Below, one piece after another: positions 47,201 to 57,289 of a stretch of 64,000 nucleotides of DNA. A program made the translations under genes and the position numbers. Below the pieces are notes generated by a model that saw only the letters and a list, made by a program, of their open reading frames with translations, made no database searches and was not told where the DNA came from. Source of the stretch: Asterias amurensis (lineage: Eukaryota; Echinodermata; Asteroidea; Forcipulatida; Asteriidae); assembly GCF_032118995.1 (NCBI RefSeq), contig NC_092665.1, forward strand, positions 12,380,512 to 12,444,511, given 5' to 3'. Positions within the stretch are counted from its first letter, which is position 1, and every line of letters begins with the position of its first letter.

Positions 47201-48034
47201 TCCCACATGACGTAAATCGGCCATCTTTACGGGCAATTTGGAACACATAGCCATGTGTTTTGCGCGAGAACGGTGCGTAGCACGCGCAGAATTCACAAAA
47301 CTCGTTGCCTGATTGGTTGGTAAACAGTGTGGTTGCGTTAATAAACTGAGCGCTTGACGCGCCTGCAAGCTTAAATGCAATTTGCCCGTAAAGATGGCGT
47401 CTATTGCAACTTATCTATTCCTGTCTGAAAGCACACAAATTCGTCCAACAAGGGTGTTTTTTCTTTCATCAATTTCTCGCAACTTCGATGACCGATTGAG
47501 CCCAAATTTACACAGGCTTGTTATTTCATGCATATGTTGAGATACACCAAGTGAGAAGACTGGTCTTTGAAAATTACCAAACGTGTACAATGCCTTTAAG
47601 GAGTCAAAATGCACACAAAAAACTATGGGTAAACGTCTCAACGCCGCTCGCCTAAAATGCACTACTGCACATTTATCCGGAGTGACGCAGGTTCAAGTTC
47701 CACTCTAGTCAAGTGTTTCTTTGTTCAACCCCCAAATAATTTAAAGTTTACCAAATCAGTTTCCGTTATAGGTTAATACTGATATTTGAAACAAAAAGTT
47801 GCATTCCTTTTAAGGTGATCCCCTGGCTGTGGCTTCCCAGGTTGTATTGAAAGCTTTGTTGTGATCCCTGGCTACACGGCAATTAACGATTGTATGGCTT
47901 CTGACTGCCACCCTAAACAAAGATATTGGCCAAATAGGTACGATTAGCCTATGAACATATAGAGTGAAATTTTCTTCTTGTTCTAGACCGGCGCCTTTGA
48001 ATGTCACACAGATAAACTTCGCTTTATAAATGCT

Positions 48035-48083
<49 letters not shown>

Positions 48084-50518
48084 TATTATCATCTACATTG
48101 GGCTTGATAGCTCAGTTGGTAGAGTGCTGGCACATTCATCAGGAGGTCGCACCTTCAAGACGTCCCACTTGAGAACTTTTTGTTCAACCCCCAACAACTT
48201 TTTTGTAATTATTTATGTTTACCGTTGACATACCTCATTGTGGGAGGAAGGATCAAGTGAAAACATGTGACATACACCCTCGGCACTGATGGTTACAAGG
48301 CAATTCTTCTTCATGCTGCATATATCGCCAATCCCGATGCATGATATCTAAACAGGGAGCAAAGACAAAACTTTTATCACATTCAGGTCGAATAACCCTT
48401 GGTAGTGTTATCACAGTCTTGTAAAATATGGCAACGTCTTGAATTTGTAGGATTTTATGAAAATTATGAACTTTTGTGCTTTGTTGCTTTAAACAGTGGT
48501 GACTAATCTATTTTCCGACTCCCCTGGTGTACCGATCACCCCTCATGATCTGCATGCTAGGTAGGGTTGGGTTAGAGATAAGCCGGTTCATACTTCCTGC
48601 GAATGCGATATGAATTTTGACGCCAAATAACATCAAATAATAATTCGCATCAGTTAAAATGTGCTCAACTCCTGCAAAACATTCGCAGCGAAAAACAGGG
48701 CTGTGACGTTGAAATTTTCTTCGCATTCCCATTCTAAGGAAGTGTGAACCGGGCTTCAGTGTTGGAAAATACGTTTGGGGTGTCCGAACATAGGGGTGTC
48801 GAAACACAGGGGTGTTGGAACCAAATTGTGTCAACCACTGTAGTGGGCTAACAAGAAATGACCTACCATGCCTAGATTAGAGCAGTTTGCCCATGGCAAT
48901 GTATTGCTTCCCTTGAATACAGTCAGTTGGCCTTCGACATTCGCTACAATCAACTCATTTTCCTGCAGGCCAAAAGAAAAAAATGGGGTCATTTATATCA
49001 GATATCTGCTCTAAAATGCGTACTCCTAGTCCTACTAGAACTATATGAGGTTCGTTCCGCTATTGTCTAGGAGATATCGGAACAACTCTCATCATACATC
49101 ATCATAGTCCTAGGGTAGAAGACTAGTAAAATGCAATATAGGCCTACAACAATGCGGTGATCATGGGTTCTAACTACCCGAGGTAATTGCGATAATTATG
49201 CCTCGATCCTCTCAACGGTTGCAGAGGATGGAGGGTTACGCATATCGTAGCCCCATATTTATTTGGCTCTAAAGCCAAGGGGGCCACTACACGTTTTGCA
49301 AAGTTGCACACCATGACACACCCCCCACCTCCCCCACGGGTGATTAAAAAGGTACCCTCCAGAGCCCAACGACTAGGACTATCACAACTATGTAGGTAAA
49401 AAGGAAGATTCAGAAGCTGTGTACTCTTGCTTGATCTTGCAGCTAGGTAACTGTAGTGGACATTGAAAATGCAAGCCTAAAGAGTTAAATTGTTGGTTTG
49501 TAAACTAAACTCAATTGAACAAGTACATCATGATGATATATATATGAGCTAGTTTTTACTACAAAAATAACAAATCACAAACGGAACGACAGCAGTCGCA
49601 GCGCAGAGGTCAGAGGGATGGACTCGGGCAGTGACCACAGGGGCTAGGAATGCCAGTCAGCTGCAGCGCAGGCAGTGCAGCTATAGCAATAAAAAAAAAA
49701 CAATAGCATTCATGCATTGGAATTCTGTCCACACCGGCCTTGTCGACGTCTAACTCAGCAACACCATGAGAACCATCACTGGCGCCGTTCGCAGTACAAA
49801 GACAGACTGGCTCCCAGCCCTGAGCAACATTGCCCCTCCAGACATCCGAAGAAAGGTAGCCACATCTAGGCTGGTCTGTAAGATCCGATCCAACCCTGAG
49901 CTCCCTCTCCTCAGAGACCTTGACTTCCACCCTAGGCCTAGACTTAAGTCGAGAAACCCAATCTGGTCCAATGTCCCGGACAGTGCAGCAACAGCAGAAG
50001 ATCTATGGCGCACACGGTGGCAAGACCACACCAACGTCCGACACAAGTTCCTGGTCGCTGACCTCACCATCCAACTGCCGGGAATGGACTTCCCGGGCGG
50101 CCATTGGTGCGTCTTAAACCGGTTTCGTACAGACGCAGGGCCGTGCCGCAGCAGCCTACACAAGTGGGGCTACCTTGCATCTCCCCTTTATGATTTGTGG
50201 AGAACCACAGACGATGCGCCACATGATGACGATGCACCACATGATAGACGACTGCCCACTCTCTCACCTTGATGGTGGCATCAAAGCCCTTCACCTGGCT
50301 GAGGACCCAGCCGTAAACCGGATTATGGACTTCAAAACGAGATCTACTACTAGCATACGACATCATCATTGCATGATATGATTATGTTTGATTGATTGAA
50401 TGAATGGGAGGGATTTACTCACATTGTCATTGTCCACATCTCCCAAAATGATTGCATTGGGAAACACATTTCCTGGAAAATCAAACTCCAAATGCTCAAC
50501 GAACACAACAGATCTCAT
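38263..50518 (-). CDS. ITFG2: ITFG2, KICSTOR complex subunit
   Basis: Thirteen exons: 50518-50423, 48962-48867, 48347-48234, 46554-46455, 45955-45864, 44344-44279, 43229-43093, 42044-41944, 41119-41066, 39814-39726, 39231-39114, 38863-38687, 38348-38263. They sum to 1326 bp (441 residues plus stop), close to the human protein. All splice borders and phases agree. Matches to vertebrate ITFG2 as I recall it include MRSV at the start, LGDVDND, GDGKMEFVVGQTDRVV, VVSQPGCNYA, MCTLDGTL, EVVVCAWDGWTYLVDH and RPCLVYATFN. Family knowledge: ITFG2 carries FG-GAP/integrin-alpha-like beta-propeller repeats and, with KPTN, C12orf66 and SZT2, brings GATOR1 to lysosomes to restrain mTORC1 under nutrient loss. 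The protein looks complete, and nothing suggests a pseudogene. Introns hold LINE, SINE, MITE and minisatellite sequence. Confidence 0.95.
38455..38600. mobile_element. Single-arm relative of the large palindromes
   Basis: TTTGCGGTAACACCATGTG, GAGAACTTGTCTTGC and TCTGAAAAGAACT occur in the same order as at 55320-55455. It lies in the last intron of ITFG2. Confidence 0.6.
39430..39540 (-). mobile_element. LINE or SINE 3' tail fragment
   Basis: The minus strand reads ATAGCGCCATGAGCACTTTG then CTTTATAAG and an AT-rich repeat tail. This is the typical 3' end of CR1/L2-like elements. Intronic in ITFG2. Confidence 0.5.
40103..40185. mobile_element. MITE family E fragment
   Basis: CATAGCTCTGCTTACAGTAAGC and a short inverted CATGGAATTCCATG centre relate it to the element at 41610-41862. 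Confidence 0.5.
40277..40325 (+). repeat. (TTTG)n microsatellite
   Basis: About twelve uninterrupted TTTG units in an ITFG2 intron. Confidence 0.95.
40425..40792. mobile_element. Head-to-head SINE1 pair
   Basis: Two SINE1 copies lie inverted to each other. Left, minus: 40425-40585. Right, plus: 40590-40792. Their tRNA-like heads face each other (box B GGGTTCGAATCCC in both) with only GCCCTGCCGGGCA between. The arms are almost identical, so the transcript could form a long hairpin. Intronic in ITFG2. Confidence 0.85.
41270..41640 (-). mobile_element. LINE 3' fragment
   Basis: Minus-strand frames read IEYKILILTFKCIHGLAPPY and GDRAFTAAAQILWNKL, both typical of the C-terminal part of CR1/L2-type reverse transcriptases. 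A frame change between them shows decay. The 3'UTR ends in AAAT repeats near 41278. Intronic in ITFG2. Confidence 0.75.
41610..41862. mobile_element. MITE family E (GGGCCC..CTGCTTA ends)
   Basis: TIR-like ends GGGCCCAACTTCACGGATCT and, inverted, GCAGAGCCATGAAAGTAGGC. Inserted into or beside the LINE fragment. Partial relatives are at 31060-31126, 40103-40185 and 57087-57150. Confidence 0.65.
42205..42585 (-). mobile_element. MITE family A copy
   Basis: Full-length copy in the ITFG2 intron between exons 42044-41944 and 43229-43093. Confidence 0.8.
42722..43052 (+). mobile_element. SINE1: tail fragment plus full copy
   Basis: A tail piece (42722-42788, ending TTTAACATCTATTATATCG) is followed by a complete copy with head GGTAGTCTAGTTGG / GTTCGAATCCC (about 42850-42925) and tail to 43052. 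The copy ends about 40 bp from an ITFG2 exon. Confidence 0.8.
43322..44182 (+). mobile_element. MITE family A split by an unidentified 530 bp insert
   Basis: The left part (43322-43480) and right part (44012-44182) match the start and end of family A. The centre (about 43481-44011) is foreign. It carries a 162-codon plus-strand open frame with no recognised domain. I see no clear terminal repeats on the insert. Confidence 0.65.
44813..45800. repeat. Degenerate minisatellite, about nine units of 100-145 bp
   Basis: Each unit contains GGTCAGACAGTAGGAAGGTT or a variant (near 44827, 44929, 45038, 45184, 45308, 45434, 45538, 45660, 45763), followed by ACTGTGTACTGTATAGAT and AAAACAACAATG blocks. 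It fills most of the intron between ITFG2 exons 45955-45864 and 44344-44279. Confidence 0.85.
46086..46257. mobile_element. MITE family F (GAACCGGGCT ends)
   Basis: Reads GCGAACTTGACAGCACAACT at one end and GCAGGAAGTATGAACCGGGC at the other. An inverted relative is at 48583-48757. Intronic in ITFG2. Confidence 0.65.
46619..46810. mobile_element. Diverged copy of the GGCCCGGTCACAC MITE
   Basis: The left arm matches 37289-37473 closely (AAGGCCCGGTCACACAGGCC); the right arm is diverged. Intronic in ITFG2. Confidence 0.7.
46996..47601 (+). mobile_element. MITE family A split by a nested inverted-repeat insert
   Basis: The left part (46996-47192) and right part (47423-47601) belong to family A. 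The insert (about 47193-47422) has inverted ends: CCATCTTTACGGGCAATTTG near 47221 and CAATTTGCCCGTAAAGATGG near 47378. Intronic in ITFG2. Confidence 0.75.
47640..47740 (+). mobile_element. SINE3 fragment
   Basis: CAGGTTCAAGTTCCACTCTAG (box B-like) followed by TTGTTCAACCCCCAA, the same junction as in the copy at 48100. Confidence 0.5.
48036..48089 (+). repeat. (TTA)n microsatellite
   Basis: About eighteen ATT/TTA units directly before a tRNA-like SINE head; possibly the tail of an older element. Confidence 0.9.
48100..48205 (+). mobile_element. tRNA-derived SINE3
   Basis: The head GGGCTTGATAGCTCAGTTGG with TAGAGTGCTGGC has a clear box A. Box B is degraded (ACCTTCAAGAC). The TTGTTCAACCCCCAACAACT body follows. 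It is not a functional tRNA. It lies about 30 bp from an ITFG2 exon. Confidence 0.65.
48583..48757. mobile_element. MITE family F copy
   Basis: Ends GGTTCATACTTCCTGCGAAT and, inverted, GGAAGTGTGAACCGGGCTT. Intronic in ITFG2. Confidence 0.7.
49700..50372 (+). mobile_element. LINE ORF2 C-terminal remnant, antisense in ITFG2 intron 1
   Basis: The plus strand reads TMRTITGAVRSTKTDWLPAL, SNIAPPDIRRKVATSRLV, LKSRNPIWS, VLNRFRTDAGPCRSSLHKWG and, after a frame change near 50185, CGEPQTMRHMMT and MIDDCPLSHLDGGIKAL. This is the well-known tail of non-LTR reverse transcriptases (NRFRT-x-C-x-LHKWG, CGxxQTMxHI). A stop and the frame change show it is dead. Only the last 220 or so codons remain. Confidence 0.85.
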
Positions 50519-51634
50519 TGCTGCTATTCAGCAGGTGGCACCATGGAGCATTGAGGAAGAAATGGAGCAACCAAAGTTCAATCACTAACTTCTTGCACAT
50601 TCAGCTCACTGCAGTAAGTACTTCATCAACAAGCAACAAGTGCACGAGTGACCGCTGAACTGTTTATGTCGTAGCGCCCTCTGTAGTTTGAGTTAGGTTA
50701 GTAATGAACAATATTATTATGGAAGAAAAAAGAAATCATCTTCTTAAAAAAAAAAAAAATTAAATAATCAAAGTAATCCAAAGGTGAAAATAGCGAGTTG
50801 ATTATCGTAGCAGACTGCGACGACCCCTTTTCTCCGCACAAGAAAATGTTTCCTCCATCAAAGCAAATTACTCTCTAAATTAGTGACAAATTGTGGATGT
50901 CTCAACCTCCTCCAGACCACTCGGTCAAAATCCTACTGTCATGTGAATGCCTGGTTTACTTTGTAGATTTTGGGGGTCCTGTTTATGTTTTTTTGTCTCG
51001 CACAACTCTTACTCTATGTCAAATAACAAAAGATCAATAATGTTAATACCAAAATTACTGTTTGTAAAAGCCTTAAAATAACTGTATACAGTCGATGACG
51101 TTTTTAAAAATTCTTCTAATGATGTATTTTTGTTGCTTTTATCAGAAGGTCACAAGGTGGCGCTATACAATGTGACCACTCAGATCTCATCATCATCTCT
51201 GCATTTCTTTCACACGTGTTTTTGTAAGCAATATATTGGGCTTTATATTGGGCTACTTCAAAGTCGCAATCCTTATCTTTTTCATTGTATTTTTTTTGAC
51301 AATCACCTTTAGGAATTCCTTTTGTTGCTCGTCTCTTTTGGGCGTTTATTATTCTCTCCATTGGGCGTGTTCATATTTACACGGGCCGGCTCGAGGGAGG
51401 AGGGGTTTGCGCATAAACATCACACAATATTGACTTTCTCAATCCACACACACGATGGCCAGTGACAGGAAAACGGGTTTGTTTTTCACAATAATCAGAT
51501 AATGTCGCCAATTTCGAGGCATTAAAGACCAGGATATTATAACCGATGAGTTTGCAGCTGACACTCAAAGCACACTTCCACGCACTGTATTTTGGATCTA
51601 CGCAGTGGAATTTGGAAAGGCATCAAATTCAAAG
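50519..51634. promoter_or_regulatory. Possible bidirectional promoter region
   Basis: The 1.1 kb between the ITFG2 start codon (minus) and a candidate plus-strand start codon at 51635. No TATA box or CpG-dense island stands out. The ITFG2 5'UTR should lie in the right part of 50519-50700. Confidence 0.35.
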
Positions 51635-54600
51635 ATGAATAAATTGGATGGTAAGTATAAGTAGGCTGGCCTATACAATAACACAGTAACAGTTTACAGT
51701 TAGTATTTTCTTGTGCATCCAGCCTGTTTAATTACACACAGTTCCAATCGTTTGTGATTGTGCTGTACATCGCCAGGCGGATGCTATTGTTAGGTGTTAC
51801 TGTAGTGTTAAAGGCAGTGGACACTAATGGTAATTACTCAAAATAATTATTAGCATAAAAAACCTTTCTTGGTAATTAAAGGGGAGAGGTCGATAGAGTA
51901 AAACATGGTTGTGAGAAACGGCTCCCGCTGAAGCGACGTAGTTTTCTATTCTAAAGAAGTAATTTTGCATAAATTTGATTTCGAGACCTCAGATAACATA
52001 TTCATTACTTCGAAAATGTCTAAAAAGTCCCCAAGAGTGATACATTGTATTCAGTCAGGACCAATCTGATCCCAGTGTATAACAGTATATCAGAGCTCGA
52101 CATTACCACTGGATCTTTGGCCCAAGGCCAGAGTTTTTAGTGTCTGGCCAGTATGCAATGACAGGACAAGTGGTTGTCTAATTATTGTTTCTAAAAAAAT
52201 ACTCCACCTCATCTTTAATTCTTAGGTCAAAATGCTCACCTGTTTGGCTTTGAGCCTGATGGGCCTAAATATCTTTCAATTTTGCTGAGTATGTGTGTTT
52301 TACTGATAAGATATGAGATAGGCCAACAGTGTATCTTCTTCAATAGTGATTGTTCAAACACAAAAAAAGTGTTATTGATACACTGTGTATATTAAACTAG
52401 ATTCTGTTCTCCTTTTTGTTCTGGTTTTGCAACACAAATTCTGGTCCATTAAAAGCTACCACCTTTACACAGGCTTTAAACTTCACTTTTTAACCTGGGC
52501 ATCCAGCATTTTTCTTCTGATGTAAGGGTCAGCACTTCTATATTAATTGAGGAAGGTGGAATTTGTATTGAAAACGTTACAAAGGGCACCACTGCAAAAG
52601 CGCATGACATCACAGCAAGTGGTAATTGGTGGACTGTGGGTTTAATTTCAGGCCCGACTATGATAATAAGCAGACACTCATTTTATATTATTTATATATA
52701 TATATCTTTTTTTTTTGGGGGGGGGGGGCAGAAAAAAACCTGGTGTCATCGGATATTCGAGTGCCATAGCCTCAGCTGGAGCCACCACCAGGCCTGATGC
52801 TTCATGGAGGCAATGAAGGCGATTGTCTCCGTGCCCCTGGTCATTGTGCGTGTGTCATGGCCGAGCGGTTAAGAGCACCGGACTCAAGCTCTGGTGTTTG
52901 ATCAACGGGTTCGAATCCCGGTCGTGACACTTGCTACATAAAATTGGGGAGGTAGTGCTTTCTGCGCTACCAGCCAGGCTTCGGACTGATGATACCCAAG
53001 CCTACATCCGTATGGACTGTAAAAGGGGTAACCCTGTTTCAGCCCTAGGAGTAGGTGGCAACGGCCTCTGGACAAAAATAATTGTAGCCCACACCTTGAA
53101 GTGGCCTTCAGGCCTTGTGTGTCTGGCGACTTGCATAAAAAAAAAAAAATTGCCTTGGTACCATTGAAATGCTCTGCAGTAGAAATTTACAATTTCCTCA
53201 TAGGGTGCCCTTTACCAAGGAGGAAATGCCTTGGTGCTCTCGCCCTTTCAAAAAACGAAGCGTTCAGGCCTGCATGGCGACTACAAACCTTAAAGCCGTA
53301 CAGGAATCTCTTTCCTCCATGTTGAAACTAAAGATCATCAAAATATAAATAGATACTTCACGGAGGCAACGGAGGCGATTGCCTCCGTCTTGCCATTGCC
53401 TTGGTGCCCTTAAAATGCTCCAGTAGAAATTTACAATTTCGTAGGGTGCCCTTTGCCAAAGAGAAAATGCCTTGGTGCCCTTGCCCTTTCAAAAACGAAG
53501 CATACATGTACATCCCTGAATAGGCCTAGTCAATCCTGTATAGAAACAATTGTGTGTTTATTTTTCAAAAGATCACGATCATGAACTGTCTCCTTTTTTT
53601 AATGTAAATAACTTATGAAATCAGTTCGCATTGTCTCTGACTCTAGTGTTAATGCTGTCATCACCACTTGAAGCCTTTTGAGCGACAGGAAAAGGGACTG
53701 GGAGGAAATTATTGCAGATTAACAGGAAGTAATTCAATTACCAAGAAACTTTCCATGGGATCACTTGATATTGAAGCTTGGCACGTTGCCATGCGCTTAA
53801 ATTGGCTTGTAATCCTGCATGCCGCACCGTCCATGTGTGGTATAGTACACAGGACTGATGCTTCACAGAGGCAACAAAGGCGATTGCCTCCATGCCCCCT
53901 GGTGATTGCCTTGGTGCCCTTGAAATGCTCGAAATGCTCTTACAGTAGAAATTCACAATTTCCTCATTATAGGTTGCCCTTTATACTAATGGGAAAATGC
54001 CTTATTTCCTGGCCTGGCATACTGTACCATTTTAAAAGTGTGATGTAGTGCAGGCCTGATACTTAGGCAACGGAGGCGATTGCCTCCATGCCCCCTGGTA
54101 TCACCTTGGTGCCCTTGAAATGATCTGACTGTAGAAATTCACAATTTCCTCATGGTTCCCCTTTATACCAAGGAGCAAATGCCGTAGTTTCCTGGCCTGG
54201 CATACAATGTACCATTCATATGTGATGTACTACAGGCCTAATGCTTCACGGAGGCAACAAAGGCGATTGCCTCCATGCCCCGTGGTCATTGCTGCAATAA
54301 GTATTACATGTATGCCTTGGTGCCTTTGAAATGCTCTGACAGTAGAAATTTACAATTTCCTCATAGGGTGCCCTTAATAGTCAAGGATAAAATGCCTTGG
54401 TGTCCTTGCCCTTTCAAATACAAAGTCCATACAGGCATGCAGTACACTGTGTTTTGAAAGAAGGGGCCTCAGAAAAGAATTCTGTTCAACCTTTTGTACA
54501 TGTACAACAAGTATTTTTTTTAAGGGGATTGAATCTTTGTGTGCTTGTAGTTTTGGATTTTTTTTTGCAAATTCCTAATGCAATTAAAAATTAAATTAAG

Positions 54601-55233
54601 GCAAGGGCCCAACACATGTAGGCCACTATACAAAGCTACACTGACCGTTGATGTTGTAAATAATGAGATTGAGTCATGTTGTATTGGCGTGTCATGGCCG
54701 AGTGGTCGAGCACACTGGTCTCAAGCTCTTGTTTTTCTGTCTCTAAATTAGCAGAGTGTGGGTTCAAATCCCATTCTTGACACTTGCTTTGTCCTTCGGG
54801 GAGACATTTAAACTCAGTTACACTTAGACAAAGACAAGTTTGCCCTGGTGTTCCTGGCAGTTGCTGCTGAATGCGCAGTAGAACCTTGTAAACTGTATTT
54901 AAGTTTTAAAACCTGTCTTAAATATTTCTTGTTGTTTAAGCGTCTGGCATACCCTTTTGGCTTAAACGTAGTGCACTGTTTAATCTTGATTTTTTGAAAT
55001 ACATTAATGAAAGTGTGATATAAACAAACAATTTTGACACATTTAATGTTGAAGGGAATGTGCTTTTTAAGTTTTAATGTTAATTGAGGCAATCAAAATA
55101 CAGCACTGTTGTGGGGTATTTTTTCAATGCCTTTTTCCCCTCAATTTTGTCAGTATTTCAGACTGACATTCTTTTGGAGGATGGCCGGCAGCTCTTGTGC
55201 ATGTTTGAATTTACAATCACTGAGATTGAACTG
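51635..55233 (+). CDS. Candidate 5' exons of an unidentified plus-strand gene
   Basis: ATG at 51635 begins MNKLD and meets a strong donor GTAAGT at 51651 (16 coding bases, phase 1). An exon-like segment 55154-55233 has a pyrimidine-rich acceptor (TTTTGTCAG), is open in the phase required, and reads VFQTDILLEDGRQLL then CMFEFTITEIEL, which looks like a real protein. The donor at its end (CTG|GTTTTT) is weak. No homologue recognised; both exons and the join are tentative. Further exons were not found within the window. Confidence 0.3.
51806..52006 (+). mobile_element. MITE family A, left half
   Basis: Starts TTAAAGGCAGTGGACACT and breaks off after ATTTCGAGACCTCAGAT. 52007-52690 shows no further feature. 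Confidence 0.75.
52848..53148 (+). mobile_element. tRNA-Leu-derived SINE2 nested in a MITE G
   Basis: The head GTGTCATGGCCGAGCGGTTA carries a Leu-CAA-like anticodon loop and box B GGGTTCGAATCCC, closing with GTGACAC, so the cloverleaf is nearly complete. The body runs to a 13-base poly(A) near 53136-53148. A short duplication (ATTG) flanks it, and the host MITE resumes at TTGCCTTGGTACC. It looks recent. It could pass a tRNA scan but is SINE-derived. Confidence 0.8.
53520..53855. other. Spacer inside MITE G cluster, no feature seen
   Basis: No gene, RNA or clear repeat in this stretch. Confidence 0.4.
54684..54900 (+). mobile_element. tRNA-Leu-like SINE, truncated
   Basis: The head GTGTCATGGCCGAGTGGTCG has a long variable region, then box B GTGGGTTCAAATCCC and a start of the CTTTGTCCTTCGG body seen at 28510-28815. 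Confidence 0.65.
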
Positions 55234-55319
55234 GTTTTTTTTTTCAGATGTTTTTTTTCAGTGACCAATCCCATATTTTGTCAAAGTGACAAATAAGCAA
55301 TGACAGTATTATATATTTG

Positions 55320-55797
55320 GTTTGCGGTAACACCATGTGTGTATCTACTTGCCAGGTAGAGTTGTTCTTAGGGAACTGTCTTGCTTTATTCTACTGCCGC
55401 GGAGTAGATAATCGGATGTTTGGGAGACTTCTCAGTTCTGAAAAGAACTGTCCTGCTTTATAACTATTACCAGGGCGGATGGTATAAAAATTAGACTGGA
55501 CTACTACTTTAGTTTATAGGATCGTAATAACTGTACTGCCGCGGAGTCAGTTCGGAATTGGTCTCAACGTTTCGACTAGCTTGCTCTAGTCATCGTCAGG
55601 AGACTGCCGACGACGACTAGACGATGCTGACGATGACTAGAGCAAGCTAGTTGAAACGTTGAGACCAATTCCGAACTGACTCCACGGCAGTACAGTTATT
55701 ACGATCCTATAAGCTAAAGTAGTAGTCTCAGTCTAATTTCTATACCATCCGCCCTGGTAATAGTTATAAGTTACCGCAACCAAATATATATTGATAC
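55320..55797. mobile_element. Large palindromic element with CTGACGA..GAAACG core
   Basis: The ends read TTTGCGGTAACACCATG and GTTACCGCAA. The inner 55458-55770 is a near-perfect palindrome with arms of about 150 bp. On the plus strand CTGACGATGACTAGAGCAAG then CTAGTTGAAACGTTGAGACC has the CUGANGA...GAAA spacing of a hammerhead ribozyme with a stem-II-like hairpin. Penelope-like elements are known to carry hammerhead motifs, but the link here is inference. Confidence 0.7.
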
Positions 55798-56237
55798 CCC
55801 ACCATGCAATGCCTCAAATCCTATAATGACAGTATTACAATAAACTGAGGCAATCAAGGTACATTGTACATTGTAGAATAAAGTTTGGTACCTCATACAA
55901 TTACTGACTGCTCCCCAGGTTCAGTTATGACAATGTGTTTTTAAAGCCCTGATAAAGTGATTTCATATCCTGTCTTTTACACAAACGAAACATAAGTTTG
56001 AGATTTTTTAAACAGGATGAGGTTAAAACTTCAAGTTGGGTTAGGCATGGTAATGCTGAACCCAAATAAAACTTGTCTCGTCATTGCTATCCTGTCATAC
56101 CATGTGTCAAGTTTTTTTTTTATAGAGTAAAAATATTCTTTTCAATCCTTTCTGTTGTTCAACCAACTTCAAAATAACTTTGACAAAGTAAGTAATGAGA
56201 GTCGACTGCATTGTAAATTTTTTTTTAAACCACTAGC

Positions 56238-56615
56238 CCTATAAACACTATTTGTAATACTCAAAACAATTGTTAGCATAAAACTTACTTAGTTACGAGC
56301 AATGGAGAGCTGTTGATAAAAAAAATTGTGAGAAACGACTCCCTCTGAAGTAACGTAGTTTTAGACTTTTGGGAAAGAAATAACTTTTCACTAAAATATT
56401 TGATCTGATTTTGAGAACTCGGCTGAGGTCTCAAAATCAAGCATCTGAAAGCACACAACTTGTGCGACAAGGGTGTTTTTTCTTTCATTATTCTCTTGCA
56501 ACTTTAACGACCAATATTGAGCTCAAATTTTCACAGGTTTGTTATTTATGCATAAATGTTGAGTTGAGATCAAGTGAGAAGACTGGTCTTTGGCGATAAC
56601 CAAAGTTGTCCCGTC
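56238..56615 (+). mobile_element. MITE family A copy, diverged
   Basis: Recognised from CTCAAAACAATTGTTAGCATAA, GAAACGACTCCCTCTGAAG and TTTTCACAGGTTTGTTATTT. The ends are worn. 55800-56237 shows no gene. Confidence 0.7.
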
Positions 56616-57086
56616 TTCAGAGATAATCAATGGTATGAACACAATCTGTCTGTCTTTAAAAAGGAAAGGCTTGCAGTTGTAATCTATATCTTTTAGGAGT
56701 TGTGGTGTATCAAAAGAGATTGCTTACAGTGTGTCAATATCATGATCATATAAGACAACTGTGTAAAATGAAAACCTTTTAAAATGGAAGCTTCCCAGAA
56801 TTTGTTTTACTTCAAATGAAAACCCTTTTTTTAAAAATGGAATGGAAACTTCTCAAATATTTCACTTTTGATACACATACTGTATCAGCTGAGTGTTAAC
56901 TTTATTCTTCATTTTCCAAATCTTTATATGTAAAGTCAAAGCTTTCTGCTGTTGTTTTTTCATGCTTTGAAAGGCATGTGCAGTGGTCTGGTGGTTTTCT
57001 TGATGTAGGACAACTTCAAGCTTATTAAAACGCTTTTTGGTATTGTTTTGAAGCTCAACAACACACTGTATGCATACAGGTGATCA
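56616..57086. other. Intergenic, no feature seen
   Basis: AT-rich sequence without recognised genes or repeats. Confidence 0.4.
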
Positions 57087-57289
57087 GGGCCCAATTTCAT
57101 GGCTCTGCTTACCGCCGAATTATACGCTTATCATCACCATTCGACCTTAAAAACATTGTTGACGTGAGAACTTGAAGTCTACCAACCCAGTCTTCACTGA
57201 ACTGTGGTTTATACAGAGTACATATACATGTAGCTATGTTCCAACAGATCTACACCCCTGGAAATGTATGCGTCCTAATCTAATCCAAG

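Larger units (their letters stand above)
52785..54440 (+). mobile_element. Tandem cluster of five MITE family G copies
   Basis: Unit of about 170-190 bp: CAGGCCTGATGCTTCACGG, GGAGGCGATTGCCTCC, CCTTGGTGCCCTTGAAATG, AGAAATTTACAATTTCCTCA, CCTTTCAAAAACGAAGC. Copies: 52785-53275 (split by SINE2), 53345-53515, 53860-54040, 54050-54240, 54235-54440, all in the same orientation. Single minus copies are at 59213-59393 and 63288-63470. Confidence 0.8.

Noticed and set aside
52850-52930. Apparent tRNA-Leu (CAA) gene
   Set aside because: The cloverleaf is nearly complete, but it is followed by a SINE body and poly(A), sits inside a MITE, and has relatives at 28510 and 54684; a SINE head, not a tRNA gene.
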